From the NCBI GenBank assembly GCA_964519955.1, contig CAZFLM010000003.1, positions 94,783-158,782 of the forward strand: 64,000 nucleotides of DNA. The letters are read 5' to 3'. This document shows positions 24,817 through 33,479 of this stretch, one piece after another (within the stretch, counting starts at the first letter, position 1; every line of letters starts with the position of its first letter). Origin of the DNA: CAZFLM01 sp964519955. GTDB taxonomy: Bacteria; Armatimonadota; Chthonomonadetes; Chthonomonadales; CAJBBX01. Under the pieces are notes generated by a model that was not told the DNA's origin, did not search any database, and was given only the letters and a program-made list of their open reading frames with translations. The position numbers were made by a program, and so were the translations under genes.

Positions 24817-26244
24817 CTACCGCGGCTGCGACAGCAGCAGGAAGGCGTCCGTGCGGAAGGGCGACGCGGGCAGGCCGTGGGAGTTGGCCAAGTTGGCCAC
24901 GGGGCAGTCGGCCCAGCCGTAGCGCACGGCTGCGGGCTCCGGCACATCCGGACTGCTGACCACCACCGTGTTGCCGGAGATGACCGCGCGGGCGTTGGCG
25001 AACTTGCCGTCGGCGCCCGCAATGGTGAAACCGGTCAGCTCGCCGCCGCCCTGCGCCACCAGCCCCTTGCCCGCATGGTCGAACGTGAGCGTGACACGGC
25101 CGCCGTCGATCGCCATCGAGCGGTACGCCGGCCCGCTCCACTCCACCTTCTCCCCGTGCGCCACTGCCCGCGCCGCGAGAGCCAGCCGCTTGCCGACCGT
25201 CTCCTTGTCGCGCGGGTGGATGTCCACCTCGTCGCCCACGTCCATCGTCACGACGAGGGCGGAGCTGCGGCACTGGCGCGTGGCCAGGAGCTGCGCCTCG
25301 CGGACCTCTGCGCTCATGCTGTCGCCGGGCTCGTCCTTGCGCTTGCCATACGGGGCGATCTGCACCACGAGGAACGGGAAGTCGCCCTGCCCCCAGTCGA
25401 TCCGCCAGTTCGCGATGAGGCGCAGCAGCAGGTCGCGGTAGCCCCACCCGTCGCCCACGTTGCCCTCGCCCTGGTACCAGATGGCGCCGCGGACGCCGTA
25501 CGGGATGAGCGGCGCGATCATGCCGTTGTAGAGCCCGGCCCACGTGTTCTGCCCGGTCGCCCAGATCGGCGGCTCCTTCATCTTCGCGAAGTCCGCCATG
25601 AACTGGGCCATGCGCGGGCTCGCCTGAAGCGCCGGCATGCTCGCCCATGCCTGCAGCACGGTGCCGCCATACGACGAGTGGATCAGCCCGATCGGCACGC
25701 CCAGCGCCTTGCGCAGTTCCCGCCCGAAGTAGTAGGCCACGCCCGAGAAGTCGCGCACCGCCTTCGGCCCGCAGGCTACCCAGGCGCTCTTGGCGTCGCT
25801 CACCGGCTCCTTCTGCACGTTGTGGGCCACCGAGAAGAGGCGGAGCTGCGGGTCCGCGCTGGCCGCGATCGCTGCGTCGGCGCCCTTCGCCATCCACAGC
25901 GGCAGCTCCATGTTCGACTGCCCGCTGCAGACCCACACGTCGCCCACCAGCACGTCCGGCACCGTCACCGTGTTGTCGCCCGCGATGGTCAGCGTGTACG
26001 GCCCGCCCGCCTTCACCGGCTTGAGCGTCACCTTCCACTTGCCGTCGCGCGCGACGGTCGTCGCCGACTGCCCGCCCAGCCTCACCGTGACCCGCTCGCC
26101 ATCGCGCGCCGTGCCCCAGACAGGCAGCCGCATCCCGCGCTGCAGCACGGCACCGGGCGAGAAGAGCGAGTTGGGCTGCACCTCGGCGCGGGCAAGCGAG
26201 GCGGCGAGCAGGAGGGCGGCGACGGCCAGGACTGGGGTGCGCAT
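24817..26244 (-). CDS. Sialate O-acetylesterase-type SGNH esterase (475 aa)
   Basis: The start at 26244 opens a signal peptide (VLAVAALLLAASLARAE). An N-terminal beta domain (LFSPGAVLQRGMRLPVWG) precedes the catalytic SGNH core with VCSGQSNMELP (nucleophile Ser), SSYGGT, IWYQGEGN and VDIHPRDKETVG (catalytic Asp/His region). A C-terminal beta domain follows. Length is normal for bacterial SASA proteins, which deacetylate sugars in xylan, pectin or sialic acids outside the cytoplasm. It is the last gene of a minus-strand cluster, 14 bases after the HEAT gene, and ends nine bases from the facing PARG-like gene. Confidence 0.88.
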   Translation of the reverse strand: MRTPVLAVAALLLAASLARAEVQPNSLFSPGAVLQRGMRLPVWGTARDGERVTVRLGGQSATTVARDGKWKVTLKPVKAGGPYTLTIAGDNTVTVPDVLVGDVWVCSGQSNMELPLWMAKGADAAIAASADPQLRLFSVAHNVQKEPVSDAKSAWVACGPKAVRDFSGVAYYFGRELRKALGVPIGLIHSSYGGTVLQAWASMPALQASPRMAQFMADFAKMKEPPIWATGQNTWAGLYNGMIAPLIPYGVRGAIWYQGEGNVGDGWGYRDLLLRLIANWRIDWGQGDFPFLVVQIAPYGKRKDEPGDSMSAEVREAQLLATRQCRSSALVVTMDVGDEVDIHPRDKETVGKRLALAARAVAHGEKVEWSGPAYRSMAIDGGRVTLTFDHAGKGLVAQGGGELTGFTIAGADGKFANARAVISGNTVVVSSPDVPEPAAVRYGWADCPVANLANSHGLPASPFRTDAFLLLSQPR

Positions 26245-26258
26245 GGTGTGGGTGTTCC

Positions 26259-27026
26259 TTAGGTGGTTCTGATCTGCACGCGATCGGGATGGTCCCGGCC
26301 CTCAATGTCGGCGATGGCGTCGGCGGCTTCGTCGCGCACATGCCACCAGTTCGGGCAGATGGCATTGTCGGTGTCGGCCAGGTGCTGCAGGGCAGCAATG
26401 GCACGAGTCGCGCGCATCTGGCCGAGGGCGAAGCAGCACCAGAACCGCACTTCCGGCGACGGATCACCCAGCATCCGCACGAGCGCGGGCCATGTGCGCC
26501 GATGCACGGCCGTCCGCCGGTCCGCATACACAAACAGGCTGCCGATTCCCTCTGCCGCCTCGCCACGAACACCGGAGGGCAGGCTCGCGTCATTCAGCAA
26601 GCCAATCAGCGCGCCGAGAAGGCGGCGGTCGAACATGGTGGCCAGCTTGTGGGCCGCTAGCTTGCGCACGCCGTCGTCGCTGTGCGTGCGGACGACGCGG
26701 AGCAGGATCCGCTGCACGCGCGCGCCAGCGATATCTCGCAGCGCGTCGCCCGCGAAGTACAGCGTGTCGGGGTCGGTTGTCGTAGCGAACAGCTCCGCGA
26801 TGGCGACGCCGACCACGCGCCACCGCAGCGCTGCCGCCAGGTCCATCGCGGACAGCATCTGCTCGCGCGGGAGCGCCGGCAGCATCGCCGCGAGGTCCCG
26901 CTGCGACCGGATCGGCAGGTCAGCAAGGGACGCCGCGCGCCGCCAATACTCCGCCCGCTCCTCCGTCGGCAGCCGCCGGCCGATCTGGCGGGAGATGAAG
27001 CCCGACCGATCCGCCGAGTCGACCAT
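26259..27026 (-). CDS. HEAT-repeat protein (255 aa)
   Basis: ATG at 27024-27026 follows GGAGGAGAC on the minus strand. The whole protein is paired helices of HEAT/PBS-lyase type (DTLYFAGDALRDIAGARVQR, GVRKLAAHKLATMF, SPEVRFWCCFALGQMRATRA, VRDEAADAIADIEGRD). There is no signal peptide. It lies between GH2 (53 bases upstream) and the acetylesterase (14 bases downstream), but its content looks like a general cytoplasmic scaffold. The cluster membership may be incidental. Confidence 0.78.
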   Translation of the reverse strand: MVDSADRSGFISRQIGRRLPTEERAEYWRRAASLADLPIRSQRDLAAMLPALPREQMLSAMDLAAALRWRVVGVAIAELFATTTDPDTLYFAGDALRDIAGARVQRILLRVVRTHSDDGVRKLAAHKLATMFDRRLLGALIGLLNDASLPSGVRGEAAEGIGSLFVYADRRTAVHRRTWPALVRMLGDPSPEVRFWCCFALGQMRATRAIAALQHLADTDNAICPNWWHVRDEAADAIADIEGRDHPDRVQIRTT

Positions 27027-27079
27027 GGCATGTCTCCTCCGGCTCCATATCGTCCCTGGCGGACCGTGCGCTTACCCCC

Positions 27080-29371
27080 CTACTTCCCGCCCCGCGCCTT
27101 CGCCAGCTCGCCGTACCAGCGGCGCAGGTCCGCCGGGGTGAAGGGCGGCGTGCCGAGCAGGTAGTGGTTCCGGCCGCGGCCCAGGTCGCTCTCCCACTCG
27201 ATCAGGAAGAAGCGGTGCGTGTTCGACAGGTGCTGGAACGAGGCCAGCCCGCTCACCGCGTCGGCGCGCGCGCAGCCCGAGCCCTGTGCCACGACCTCGG
27301 CGCTGTCCACGTCGCGCACGGTGAACGCGACCGTGTGCGCGTCGCGCGTATCGTTGCAGACCACCAACTCCTGCCGCCAGGCGTCCGGCTCGCGCAGCAT
27401 CAGGCACACGGGCTGCTGCGACGCCTTGATGTGCTCGAACGCCATCTTCTCGTTGTAGTAGCAGTCGATCACCGCGTCCGAGATCTGCGGCCACCCGTCG
27501 ATCAAGTTCCACCAGATCATGCCCGTGCGGCGCCACTTGCCCATGCGGAACAGCTCGATGAAGTACTTGAACGCCTCCGCCTGCACCACCTGGCTCTGCC
27601 ACGCGAAGTCGTCCAGGTTGTCCGGCAGGTCGCCGAAGAGCGCGCGCACCTGGTTGCACACGAGGTTCACGCGGTAGTCGAACAGGTCGACGCCCGGCAC
27701 CGGCGAGGTGCTGTGCAGGATCCACTCCTCGTTGAACGGCGGCCACAGCTTGTCGGGCGAGATGAACTTCCTCATCGACTCCGGCCAGGGGCAGCCGTGG
27801 TAGCCGATCTCGCTGGCGAAGCGGCAGACCGACTCCGCGTAGAAGTGGCTCTTGTAGTGATCGCGCGGCCCCCAGAGGTGCGACTCCGATGCGTTACGCT
27901 TCCCGTTGCGGTACAGGTCGCTGTCGATGTACGGCGACGACGGCAGGTACGGCCGGAACGGGTCCTCGTTGGCCAGCGCGGCGGGGATCACCTGGCGGGT
28001 AATGCGGTTCAGGTTCGGGTCGCCGTTCACGCCGCGGAAGTGCTCGAAGGCGTCGTCGCACTCGTTGTCGCCGGCCCACAGCGCCAGGCACGGGTGCTGC
28101 CGCAGGCGGCGCGCCACGCGCTTCACCTCTTCCGCAATACGCGCCGCGAACACGTCGTCCTGCGGATACAGCGCGCAGGCCATCGCGAAGTCCTGCCAGA
28201 TGAGGATGCCCTTCTCGTCGCAGATGTCGTAGAACAGGTCGTCCTCGTAGACGTTGCCGCCCCAGCAGCGCAGCATGTTGCAGCCGCACTCCTCGGCCAG
28301 GTCCAGCATGCGCGGAATGCGCTCGCGGTCGCGCGAGTGGAACGCGTCGGCCGGCACCCAGTTGCTGCCCATCACGTAGAGGCGCTCGCCGTTCACCTCG
28401 AAGCAGAACTCGCCCGGCACCAGCGGGTCGTGCGAGGCGTCGCGCCTCAGGGCGATGGTGCGGATGCCGTGCCGCAGCGTGCGGGTGTCGATGACGGAGC
28501 CGTTCTTCAGCAGCCGCACCTCTACGTCGTAGATCGCCTGCTCCCCGCGCCCGCGCGGCCACCAGAGCCGGGGCGCGTGCACGCCGATGCCGAGGCGGCC
28601 GACCTCGAACAGGGCGGTCTTCCGCGCCGAGAAGGTCGACTCGCCGCAGCGCCCCTCGACCTCGATCTCGTACTTGTCGCCCACCTTCTCGTTCAGCCGC
28701 GCCTCGTAGTAGAGCAGCATCCAGGCGTCGCTCGCCGAAGCGCTCTTCGTGGCGAGGTAGAGCGTGTCGAGGCGCTCGCGCGGTTCGTAGACCAGCTTGG
28801 CGGGCCGCCAGATGCCGCCCGACAACACCCGCGGCATGATGTCCCAGCCGTACATGTGCGGCGCCTTGCGCACGTGCAGCGACTCGTAGTTGGCGTCCAT
28901 CGCGCCGATGCCCGCGCCGTAGGGGTACTGCTTCGCGACCTCGACCGCGGGGCGGATGTGGATGACCAGCTCGTTGTCCGCGCCGAGCGTGTCCTCGACC
29001 GGGAACTTCCAGTCGACGAGCATGTTGCCGGCGATCGCCACGAGCTGCCCGTTCAGGTAGATGTCCGCGAAGCAGTCCAGCCCCTCGAAGACGAGGAACG
29101 GCTCGGCCCCGTCGGCCGCGGGCGCTGTGAACTCGCGCGAGAACCAGAGGTGCGTGTGCTCCCAGTCGCGCAGCTTCGCGGTGTTCATGCCGAAGAAGGG
29201 GTCGTCGATGACGCCCGCTGCCTGCAGGTCCAGCTCGAAGTTGCCGGGCACCGTCGCCGGCACGGTCGGTAGGCCCGACGCCCGCAGCTCCGCGATGGTG
29301 GTCATCGGCACTTCGGGCGCGCCGCCGTATGTCAGCGACCACTGGCCGCAGAGATCAACACTCGTCGTCAT
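27080..29371 (-). CDS. GH2 beta-mannosidase-like enzyme (763 aa)
   Basis: The start at 29371 gives TTSVDLCGQWSLTYG, the usual first strand of the GH2 sugar-binding domain, with no signal peptide. Order: sandwich domain (VPATVPGNFELDLQAAGVID, FLVFEGLDCFADIYLNGQ), immunoglobulin-like domain (about 190-300), then the barrel. The barrel has MLRCWGGNVYEDD, WAGDNECDD with acid/base E437, and FASEIGYHG with nucleophile E521. The RCWGG and GDNE motifs favour beta-mannosidase within GH2. A cytoplasmic location implies hydrolysis of imported mannosides, although no transporter is visible here. It is preceded by the alpha/beta hydrolase gene (61 bases) and followed by the HEAT gene. Confidence 0.88.
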   Translation of the reverse strand: MTTSVDLCGQWSLTYGGAPEVPMTTIAELRASGLPTVPATVPGNFELDLQAAGVIDDPFFGMNTAKLRDWEHTHLWFSREFTAPAADGAEPFLVFEGLDCFADIYLNGQLVAIAGNMLVDWKFPVEDTLGADNELVIHIRPAVEVAKQYPYGAGIGAMDANYESLHVRKAPHMYGWDIMPRVLSGGIWRPAKLVYEPRERLDTLYLATKSASASDAWMLLYYEARLNEKVGDKYEIEVEGRCGESTFSARKTALFEVGRLGIGVHAPRLWWPRGRGEQAIYDVEVRLLKNGSVIDTRTLRHGIRTIALRRDASHDPLVPGEFCFEVNGERLYVMGSNWVPADAFHSRDRERIPRMLDLAEECGCNMLRCWGGNVYEDDLFYDICDEKGILIWQDFAMACALYPQDDVFAARIAEEVKRVARRLRQHPCLALWAGDNECDDAFEHFRGVNGDPNLNRITRQVIPAALANEDPFRPYLPSSPYIDSDLYRNGKRNASESHLWGPRDHYKSHFYAESVCRFASEIGYHGCPWPESMRKFISPDKLWPPFNEEWILHSTSPVPGVDLFDYRVNLVCNQVRALFGDLPDNLDDFAWQSQVVQAEAFKYFIELFRMGKWRRTGMIWWNLIDGWPQISDAVIDCYYNEKMAFEHIKASQQPVCLMLREPDAWRQELVVCNDTRDAHTVAFTVRDVDSAEVVAQGSGCARADAVSGLASFQHLSNTHRFFLIEWESDLGRGRNHYLLGTPPFTPADLRRWYGELAKARGGK

Positions 29372-29432
29372 TCCTTGGCAACCCCTTCCTATGTGTTTCC
29401 GCCGGAATCAGCATCGCGCATCGCGGGCCAAC

Positions 29433-30323
29433 CTACTTCGCCAGGTACTTCTCGAACCACGCCACGAGCAGCGGGATGTCCGCCGGCATCTCGGACCAGC
29501 CGTGCCCCTTGCCTGGACGCACCACCAACTGGTTCGGCACCTTCAGCTCGGACAGCTTCGCGATCATGCTTTGCGACTGCTGGATCGGAACCAGCGTGTC
29601 GGCGTCACCGTGTATGATCAGCGTCGGCGGCATCTTGGCCAGGTCGCCGTAGATCGGCGACAACTCCTTCGCCAGCGTCGCTCGATCCGCCGCCGAGGCC
29701 CCCTCGGTGATACCGAACGCTGGCCAGAATGGCTTGAGGACCGCGATCTCCATCGCGTTCGCCCCGTCCTTGCCGTAGTTCAGGAAGTCCGTCGGCGGGA
29801 AGAAGCACGCGATGGCCTGGACGCGGCTCGACGCGCGATCGACGGGCTCCTTCGCATCAGCCGGCCCGTCGCAGCCGTATGCGCCCATCATCAACGAGAG
29901 ATGACCGCCCGCGCTGCCGCCGCAGATGCCGATGCGGTTCGGGTCGACGCCCCAGGTCGCCGCGTTGGTGCGGATGAAGCGGATGGCCCGGTGGATGTCC
30001 TGCATGATCTCGGGCAGCGTGAACTTCGGCTGGCTGCCGTGGACCACCTCGAAGACCGTGATGCCCTTGGCGGTGAACGGCTTGGCGAAGTCCGCGTTGA
30101 TGTTGTTGTGGTTGGAGACCCAGCCCCCGCTGACCATGAATGCCACGCCCATGCCGTTGGGCTTGGCGGGCTTGAACACGTCCATCGTGAGCGCCACGCC
30201 GACCTTGTGGCAGTAGATGACGTCCTGGATCCGCGTTTGGCCGGCGTCTTGGGCCCGGAGCGGGAGCGAGAGAACCAGCGCACAGAGCGCGGCGAACGCC
30301 GAGAGGAACCGCCTTCGTGTCAT
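29433..30323 (-). CDS. Exported alpha/beta hydrolase, BD-FAE/dienelactone-like (296 aa)
   Basis: ATG at 30321-30323 is chosen: GGAG lies at good spacing on the minus strand and it opens a leader with TRRRFLSAFAALCALVLS, a Tat-compatible signal. The longer upstream frame lacks these signals. The catalytic elements are GICGGSAGGHLSL (nucleophile Ser), HGDADTLVP (Asp) and GKGHGWSEMP (His). FMVSGGWVSNHNNINADFAK suggests the oxyanion region. Family relatives are feruloyl or acetyl esterases and lipases; an esterase on plant polysaccharide side chains fits the neighbours (GH2, SASA). It heads the minus-strand cluster and diverges from the beta-helix gene at 30504. Confidence 0.85.
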   Translation of the reverse strand: MTRRRFLSAFAALCALVLSLPLRAQDAGQTRIQDVIYCHKVGVALTMDVFKPAKPNGMGVAFMVSGGWVSNHNNINADFAKPFTAKGITVFEVVHGSQPKFTLPEIMQDIHRAIRFIRTNAATWGVDPNRIGICGGSAGGHLSLMMGAYGCDGPADAKEPVDRASSRVQAIACFFPPTDFLNYGKDGANAMEIAVLKPFWPAFGITEGASAADRATLAKELSPIYGDLAKMPPTLIIHGDADTLVPIQQSQSMIAKLSELKVPNQLVVRPGKGHGWSEMPADIPLLVAWFEKYLAK

Positions 30324-30503
30324 GGGTGACTCCTTGTGGAGCGGGATGGCGTGCGAGATGGCAGGTACCCGTGGCGGTTCGACGCGGGGGGCGGCGTGTC
30401 CTGCACCTGCCGGCCATCGGTCGCGCCCGGACATGCCGGGGAGACGGCCCATGGGGTACGTTAGGCACGGCGCGCGTCCATCCCGCCAAGCGGAGGGGTC
30501 CGA

Positions 30504-32543
30504 GTGAGAGCCATGTGGGTATGCCTGATCGCAGTGGGGTGCGCAGCGTGCAGTGCCGGAGCATCCGAAGCGCCTGCGCGCCAGGTGGTGCTGCACGTCG
30601 GGCCGGGGGGACGCGACACGTGGTCGGGCGCGCTGCCGGCGGCGAACCGCGCCCGGACCGATGGCCCGCTCGCAACTCTCGCCGGGGCACGCGACCGCCT
30701 GCGCCGACTACGGGCAGCGCGCAAGACGCCCGTCTCGGTGCGCGTCGTGCTCCACGGCGGCACGTACCGCTTGGCCGAGCCGCTCACCCTTCAACCGCGC
30801 GACTCGGGGAGCCCGGGTGCGCCCGTGGTGTTCGAGGCGGCCCCTGGCGCGTCTCCCGTCGTGAGCGGCGGGCGGGAGATCACCGAGTGGCTCGAGGCCG
30901 GAGGCGGGTGGGTCGCGCGCGTGCCGGCTCTCGCCGGGAGGCCGTGGCTCTTCCGCCAACTCTTCGTCGACGGGCGGCGGCGGCAGCGCGCTCGATCGCC
31001 GAACGCCGGCTTCTTCACGGTCGATGGCCCCGTCGACAACGTGTGGCGCTGGGGGCCGAATGGCGCGAAGGAGGACCTGAAGCCCTCCGCGTTCCGCTAC
31101 CGCGCCGCGGACATCGACCCACGCTGGGCCGCCCGGGGCGACGTGGAGGTGGTGGCGCTGCAGGTGTGGGCCGAAAGCCGCATGCGCATCGCCTCGGTAA
31201 ACCCGGCCGCACGCCGCGTCACCCTCTCCGGCACCTGCTGCCCCTCGAACCGCGAGACCGACGCGCGCTACTGGGTCGAGAACGCGCCCGAGTGCCTCGA
31301 CGCGCCGGGCGAGTGGTACCTGGATGCGCAGGCCGGCGAGGTGCACTACATCCCACTGCCGGGGGAGAAGCTCGGCAAGGTGTCGATCGCCGCGCCGGCC
31401 CTCCGCGAGCTGCTGCGCCTCGAAGGCGACCCGGCGACCGGCGCGACGGTTCACGACGTCGAGTTCCGCGGCATCACCTTCCGCGACGCGGACTGGTCCT
31501 TGGCGCCCGAGGGTTACGTCGATGTCCAGGCCGCGTTCGACGTGCCGGCGGCGGTCACGGCAATCTGGGCCGAGCGCTGCCGATTCGAGCGGTGCACGTT
31601 CCGCTCCGTTGGCGCCTGGGCGGTCGAGCTGGGCCGCGGCTGCCACGACTGCTCCCTCACGCGCTGCGAGATGACCGACACTGGCGCGGGCGGCATCCGC
31701 ATCGGGGAGTACGCCCAGCGCCCCGAGCCGCGCGAGCAGGCGTCCGGCAACCGCCTCGAGCGCTGCCGCGTGCAGGACATCGGCCGCGTCTACCCCGCCG
31801 CGGTCGGCATCTGGATCGGCCAGGCGCACCACAACACGGTGACGCACTGCGAGGTGGCGGACACCTGGCAGTCCGGCATCTCGGTGGGGTGGTCGTGGGG
31901 CTACGCGCCGAGCCTGGCGCACGACAACCTCGTCGAGGCGTGCCACGTGCACCACATCGGCCGCGGCCTGCTCTCCGACATGGGCGGCATCTACACGCTC
32001 GGCGTCCAGCCCGGCACGATCATCCGCGGCAACCACGTGCACGACGTTCGATCGCGCCAGGGCGGCGGCTGGGGCATCTACCTCGACGAGGGCAGCAGCG
32101 GCATCCGCGTGGAGGGCAACATCGTGCACCGCACGACGAGCGCCGGCTTCATGCTGCACTACGGGCGGGACAACGTGGTGACGGACAACGTGTTCGCGCT
32201 CTCTGACGAGCCCAACATCCTGCGCTTCACCGAGGACGAGCAACAGTCGTTCGTCTTCGAGCGGAACATCGTCCTGGCGAAGGGTGGGCTGCCGCTCGGA
32301 GGGAAGTGGGCCAACGGCAGGTTCGCCCTGGACCGCAACGTGTACTGGAGCGCGGGGGGCTATGGCCTGGCCTTCGACGGCAAGCCATTCGCGGAGTGGC
32401 AGCAGCGCGGGTATGACACCCACTCCATCGTCGCGGATCCCCTGTTCCTGGACGCAGCCCGCGGCGACTTTCGCCTACAGCCCACGTCGCCCGCGCTCGG
32501 CCTCGGCTTCCGCCAGAGGGATTGGCGGCAAGCTGGGCCGTGA
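30504..32543 (+). CDS. Secreted right-handed beta-helix protein (679 aa)
   Basis: GTG 30504 follows GGAGGGG by seven bases; ATG 30513 is an alternative. The leader (MWVCLIAVGCAACSAGA) has Cys residues that could act as a weak lipobox. The N-terminal region has LHVGPGGRDTWSGALPAAN, ARDRLRRLR and VVLHGGTYRLAEPLTLQPRD, as in many beta-helix proteins. From about residue 330 there are regular rungs (SLTRCEMTDTGAGGIRIGE, NTVTHCEVADTWQSGISVGW, GNIVHRTTSAGFMLHYGRDN). It is a paralogue in domain plan of the 11789-13879 protein. A lyase, epimerase or glycosidase role outside the cell is likely; the exact activity is unknown. Confidence 0.85.
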   Translation: MRAMWVCLIAVGCAACSAGASEAPARQVVLHVGPGGRDTWSGALPAANRARTDGPLATLAGARDRLRRLRAARKTPVSVRVVLHGGTYRLAEPLTLQPRDSGSPGAPVVFEAAPGASPVVSGGREITEWLEAGGGWVARVPALAGRPWLFRQLFVDGRRRQRARSPNAGFFTVDGPVDNVWRWGPNGAKEDLKPSAFRYRAADIDPRWAARGDVEVVALQVWAESRMRIASVNPAARRVTLSGTCCPSNRETDARYWVENAPECLDAPGEWYLDAQAGEVHYIPLPGEKLGKVSIAAPALRELLRLEGDPATGATVHDVEFRGITFRDADWSLAPEGYVDVQAAFDVPAAVTAIWAERCRFERCTFRSVGAWAVELGRGCHDCSLTRCEMTDTGAGGIRIGEYAQRPEPREQASGNRLERCRVQDIGRVYPAAVGIWIGQAHHNTVTHCEVADTWQSGISVGWSWGYAPSLAHDNLVEACHVHHIGRGLLSDMGGIYTLGVQPGTIIRGNHVHDVRSRQGGGWGIYLDEGSSGIRVEGNIVHRTTSAGFMLHYGRDNVVTDNVFALSDEPNILRFTEDEQQSFVFERNIVLAKGGLPLGGKWANGRFALDRNVYWSAGGYGLAFDGKPFAEWQQRGYDTHSIVADPLFLDAARGDFRLQPTSPALGLGFRQRDWRQAGP

Positions 32544-32549
32544 GCGGGC

Positions 32550-32580
32550 TTGACGACTCGGGTGTATCGTTGGTATCGTT
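32550..32580 (+). promoter_or_regulatory. Promoter and possible operator of the DUF433/PIN toxin-antitoxin pair
   Basis: TTGACG (32550-32555) and TATCGT (32574-32579) are 18 bases apart. GTATCGTT is repeated directly with a nine-base period (32564 and 32573) across the -10 region, as expected for an antitoxin-bound operator. A strong AGGAGGT precedes the ATG at 32613. Confidence 0.55.
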
Positions 32581-32612
32581 TGTGGTGAATGTGGCGGTAG
32601 GAGGTACTTCCC

Positions 32613-33050
32613 ATGTCCCAGCCGGTGACAGTCAGGCTCGACGATCCGTCTGCCGACGAGTTGCGGCAGATCGCGCGGCGTGAGCGACGGTCGGTTAGCG
32701 AAGTCGGCGCGCGGTTCATCCAGGAGGGGTTGCTCCAAACACGCTACCCACTCATCGAGTTCCGCTCGTTCAACGGCGAGCGGCATGCCTGCGTCAAGGG
32801 CCGTCTGCAGGTGTGGCAGGTGGTCATGGTGGCGCGGGACTACGGGATGGCCGTGGATAGCACCGCCACCCATCTGGGCTTGGCGCCCCGGCAGGTCGAG
32901 GCTGCGCTCGCGTACTACGGTGCTCACCCGGAGGAGATCGACCAGGCGCTGGCGGACAACGACGCGATGACCTACGAGCGGGTGAAGGAGCTACTGCCCG
33001 ATGTGCGGCTCTTCGAGGTGCCGGCCGAGTTGGCGACCGAGAGCCGCTGA
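32613..33050 (+). CDS. DUF433-domain antitoxin (145 aa)
   Basis: ATG 32613 follows AGGAGGT. Residues 1-40 look like a ribbon-helix-helix or short DNA-binding N-terminus (VTVRLDDPSADELRQIAR). Residues about 45-115 fit DUF433 (YPLIEFRSF, RLQVWQVVMVARDYGMAVD, HLGLAPRQVEAALAYYGAHP). The tail TYERVKELLPDVRLFEVP would contact the toxin. DUF433 proteins commonly pair with PIN-like DUF5615-type toxins, exactly as here, with the toxin starting nine bases later. It probably represses its own promoter through the repeat at 32564-32580. Confidence 0.82.
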   Translation: MSQPVTVRLDDPSADELRQIARRERRSVSEVGARFIQEGLLQTRYPLIEFRSFNGERHACVKGRLQVWQVVMVARDYGMAVDSTATHLGLAPRQVEAALAYYGAHPEEIDQALADNDAMTYERVKELLPDVRLFEVPAELATESR

Positions 33051-33058
33051 CCGGCACG

Positions 33059-33436
33059 ATGCTCGCCTACCTCCTCGACCAGAACATATCGGACGCCGTA
33101 GAGGGCCAGGTCCGCGCGAAGCGGCCAGACATACCCATCGAGAGCGTGCAACGGTGGCGTGGAGGCGCCCTACTAGGGACCCAGGACGGCCCGATCCTGG
33201 CGGCGGCGCGCGAGGCAGGACTGACGCTCGTTACGTACGATGTGAGCACCATCGTCCCATTGCTGGCGGAGTTCGGCCGAACCGGAACCCCTCATGCCGG
33301 CGTCCTGTTCATCGACCACCGAACGATGGCGTCGCACAACTTTGGCGCACTCGTGCGGGCGCTCATCGCCCATTGGGACGCACGCGCCACCGAGGATTGG
33401 GCCAACCGGGCCGACTACCTGCGGGCCGCCGGCTAG
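33059..33436 (+). CDS. PIN-like (DUF5615-type) toxin (125 aa)
   Basis: ATG 33059 lies eight bases after the antitoxin stop with only a weak ribosome-binding site, so translation probably depends on the upstream gene. The protein begins AYLLDQNISDAV, with acidic D7 as the first PIN-like metal ligand. It continues LGTQDGPILAAAREAGLTLV, TYDVSTI and GVLFIDHRTM, the order seen in DUF5615/PIN-like ribonuclease toxins. Cytoplasmic RNA cleavage is the family expectation. The C-terminal DWANRADYLRAAG helix is intact, so the module looks functional. Confidence 0.8.
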   Translation: MLAYLLDQNISDAVEGQVRAKRPDIPIESVQRWRGGALLGTQDGPILAAAREAGLTLVTYDVSTIVPLLAEFGRTGTPHAGVLFIDHRTMASHNFGALVRALIAHWDARATEDWANRADYLRAAG

Positions 33437-33479
33437 ACTGCGCAAGACGCGCGCCCTCCCTAGCCACGGAGGACTGCGC

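Noticed and set aside
27164..29272. 702-codon plus-strand frame inside the GH2 gene
   Set aside because: GH2 motifs are complete on the minus strand; this frame is compositionally abnormal.
30324..30596. 91-residue N-terminal extension of the alpha/beta hydrolase
   Set aside because: The internal ATG at 30323 has a ribosome-binding site and a Tat-type leader, which would otherwise be buried.
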